A stretch of DNA of 29,134 nt from a virus, in IMG/VR virus record IMGVR_UViG_3300028831_000180, positions 1 to 29,134 of that record. The stretch is one strand, 5' to 3'. The notes under the pieces are model-generated. The model was not told the DNA's origin. It was given only the letters and a program-made list of their open reading frames with translations, and made no database searches. The position numbers were made by a program, and so were the translations under genes. This document shows, in pieces, positions 27,849-29,134 of the stretch (its first letter is position 1; the number at the start of each line of letters is the position of its first letter).

Positions 27849-28700
27849 ATGACTATATATAGCGAGCTTGATTATATGCATGCTCTTGGTGATGGCGGCC
27901 CGAGACCTATAACACAAGTCATTGTAATTCATGCTACAGATAATACCGCCAGTGCAGCTAGCGAAGCTTCCTATGCAACACATCGACCAGATAAAACATC
28001 GGCTCATTTTTATAGTGATGAGCGAGAAGTTTATCAAGCCCTAGATACTGCCAACATTGCTTATGGTTGTTTGTACCATGGCAATAGAATTTCCATCCAA
28101 TTTGAACTATGTGGGTTGTCAAATCACCTTTCGGATGCTACCCTACGAACTATCGCCCCGGTAGTCGCAAAGATTTGTCAAGATAACCATATTCCAGTCG
28201 AAAAGATAGATTCTAACGAAATCAGAAATGGTGTCAAGGGAATTTGCGGCCATGGTGATATAACACTAGCCTTCCCCGAAGATAATGGAGATCACACCGA
28301 TCCCGGGAACAGTTTTCCTTGGACAACGTTTATCGGTTACATAAACCGGGCTTTTGCTCCACAGTCAACAACAATGGAGGACGAAGGAATGTTCGGTCTT
28401 GTTCCTGAAGGCGTAGCTTTTAATGCCGACGATAGTTGGGCCGACACAAAGAAGGCAATAGCACTTCCTATCCCGAAGGTGGGAGATGCTGACTGGGGTC
28501 CTCGCTGGGTGTGGGTAACGGGTAATCAGGATTCGGTTGTACGAGTCGTATGGAATGGGGGAGGGTGGAATGGGCAGAACTTAATTATTACACATGCCGA
28601 TGGCGGGCACGTCGTTGGTCTTCCATCCGGTACCACAGAGGCTTACATCGGTTACAAGTCGGGGACCGGTGCTACTTTTCTCGTGAAGGGTAATCGATAA
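27849..28700 (+). CDS. endolysin: N-acetylmuramoyl-L-alanine amidase
   Basis: The 283-aa protein cuts the amide bond between N-acetylmuramic acid and the stem peptide. The Amidase_2 fold is seen at 20-165: VIVIHATDNTA (zinc His28), the helix ASEASYATHRPDKTSAHFYS, RISIQFELCG, CGHGDIT (zinc His135) and DHTDPG (third ligand, Asp151). After a short linker (168-182, PQSTTMEDEG), residues 185-283 form a separate domain with Trp- and Gly-rich strands (VWVTGNQDSVVRVVWNGGGW), a likely cell-wall binding domain. No signal peptide; a holin must release it. AAGGAGGTGTTTA precedes the ATG. Confidence 0.9.
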   Translation: MTIYSELDYMHALGDGGPRPITQVIVIHATDNTASAASEASYATHRPDKTSAHFYSDEREVYQALDTANIAYGCLYHGNRISIQFELCGLSNHLSDATLRTIAPVVAKICQDNHIPVEKIDSNEIRNGVKGICGHGDITLAFPEDNGDHTDPGNSFPWTTFIGYINRAFAPQSTTMEDEGMFGLVPEGVAFNADDSWADTKKAIALPIPKVGDADWGPRWVWVTGNQDSVVRVVWNGGGWNGQNLIITHADGGHVVGLPSGTTEAYIGYKSGTGATFLVKGNR

Positions 28701-28705
28701 GTGAG

Positions 28706-28990
28706 ATGGTGGGGATCGATGAAGTCCTTTTCGGAGTCCTCAAGGATGCTGGCCCATGGGTAGCATTTGGATTATCCGTTATAACTGGGCTTCTTGTCCC
28801 ACGAAGTCAGCACAGGGAGCGAGTTAATGATTATAAGAGCCAAGTTGAAAAATTAGAGATGGCTTTGGAAAAAGAAAAACAAATAAATAACGTCAATTAT
28901 CAAGCTTTATCAAGATTGCTTGTATTGGCTGAATCGAACGACAAAATCCTGGAAGCTCTATATTCCGCAACCAAGAAGGGAGCGGCATAA
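28706..28990 (+). CDS. holin-like membrane protein, 94 aa
   Basis: An N-terminal helix GPWVAFGLSVITGLLVPRSQ (about 16-34) is the only membrane segment. A charged coiled coil (about 37-80; RVNDYKSQVEKLEMALEKEK and on) follows. Small proteins of this shape follow the lysin in many actinophages and are annotated as holin or membrane proteins. Start: ATG at 28706, five bases after the lysin stop, with no strong binding site, so coupling is probable. Its stop overlaps the next start (TAATG). Confidence 0.68.
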   Translation: MVGIDEVLFGVLKDAGPWVAFGLSVITGLLVPRSQHRERVNDYKSQVEKLEMALEKEKQINNVNYQALSRLLVLAESNDKILEALYSATKKGAA

Positions 28991-29134
28991 TGAGCAGATG
29001 GAAATTTTGGGAGCGCGAAAGAAAGCCTTCTGCTAAGGAAGTCCAGATTGATAAGCTTGTTGAGGAGTCTACCGAAAGATTAGAACAAGCTAAAGAATTA
29101 TCTGCGCGTGTAGAAAGAGTATCTAAACGCTTAA
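28990..29134 (+). CDS. partial small coiled-coil protein, cut by the window end
   Basis: Only the first 48 codons are present: MSRWKFWERERKPSAKEVQI, then DKLVEESTERLEQAKELSAR. The MSWWxFRxR start followed by a helix is the form of a small actinophage protein family (DUF7620-like) found after the lysin. It probably sits at the membrane or in the virion tail region; role unknown. It overlaps the upstream gene by one base. Confidence 0.72.
   Translation, partial: MSRWKFWERERKPSAKEVQIDKLVEESTERLEQAKELSARVERVSKRL

Noticed and set aside
1-29134. tRNA genes, CRISPR arrays, insertion sequences, integrase and attachment site
   Set aside because: Looked for clover-leaf T-arm motifs, regular spaced repeats, transposase or integrase motifs; none found by eye. 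A tRNAscan run would be decisive for tRNAs.

Overview
The window reads as part of the genome of a tailed, long non-contractile-tail (siphovirus-like) bacteriophage, probably of an actinobacterium. Grounds for the host guess: the order TerL, portal, gpI-like protease, decoration protein, capsid, connectors, tail tube, frameshifted tail chaperones, tape measure, Dit, minor tail proteins, amidase; and several small proteins typical of actinophages (the HELHDKC...CPCH zinc protein before TerL, the LHREEDVSGVSG protein after it, the short WKFW...coiled-coil protein after the lysin). No host gene, tRNA, integrase, CRISPR or IS element was seen. Base composition is moderate, well below that of Streptomyces DNA, so the host genus stays open.

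Layout. (1) Positions 1-975: no supported gene; promoter-like repeats pointing left. A Rho-independent terminator at about 981-1016 closes the left operon. (2) Positions 1076-7875: about seventeen small, closely packed genes, all on the minus strand, most with the leader AAGGAGCRAA just before the start. The only recognisable enzymes are a class II glutamine amidotransferase next to an ATP-grasp-like amidoligase, and a phosphoribosyltransferase. The rest are small membrane, acidic, His-rich or Cys-rich proteins. (3) Positions 7876-8438: a divergent control region with inverted repeats built on GATCTTG and AT-rich iterons spaced about three helical turns apart. (4) Positions 8439-29134: the rightward late operon: TerS-like protein, small membrane and zinc proteins, TerL, DUF935-type portal, ribbon-helix-helix protein, gpI-like protease/scaffold, decoration protein, major capsid, head-tail joining proteins, tail tube with a fibronectin-like domain, tail chaperones with a -1 slippery site, tape measure, tail tip proteins, amidase, a holin-like membrane protein and a truncated last gene.

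Two genome-scale signals stand out. By hand count, TGTCCG/CGGACA occurs about 46 times in the left 8.4 kb but about 8 times in the remaining 20.7 kb. CTGTGGA occurs 14 times on the plus strand of the late arm but only 3 times on its minus strand. Each word is polarised along the transcription direction of its arm.

Seven genes below 60 codons were found by reading gaps and overlaps (1076-1177, 1597-1761, 4228-4353, 10361-10513, 10706-10879, 12311-12409 and the truncated 28990-end). The most intriguing system is the amidoligase/amidotransferase pair, which sits among small acidic proteins that could be its substrates; that link is inference.
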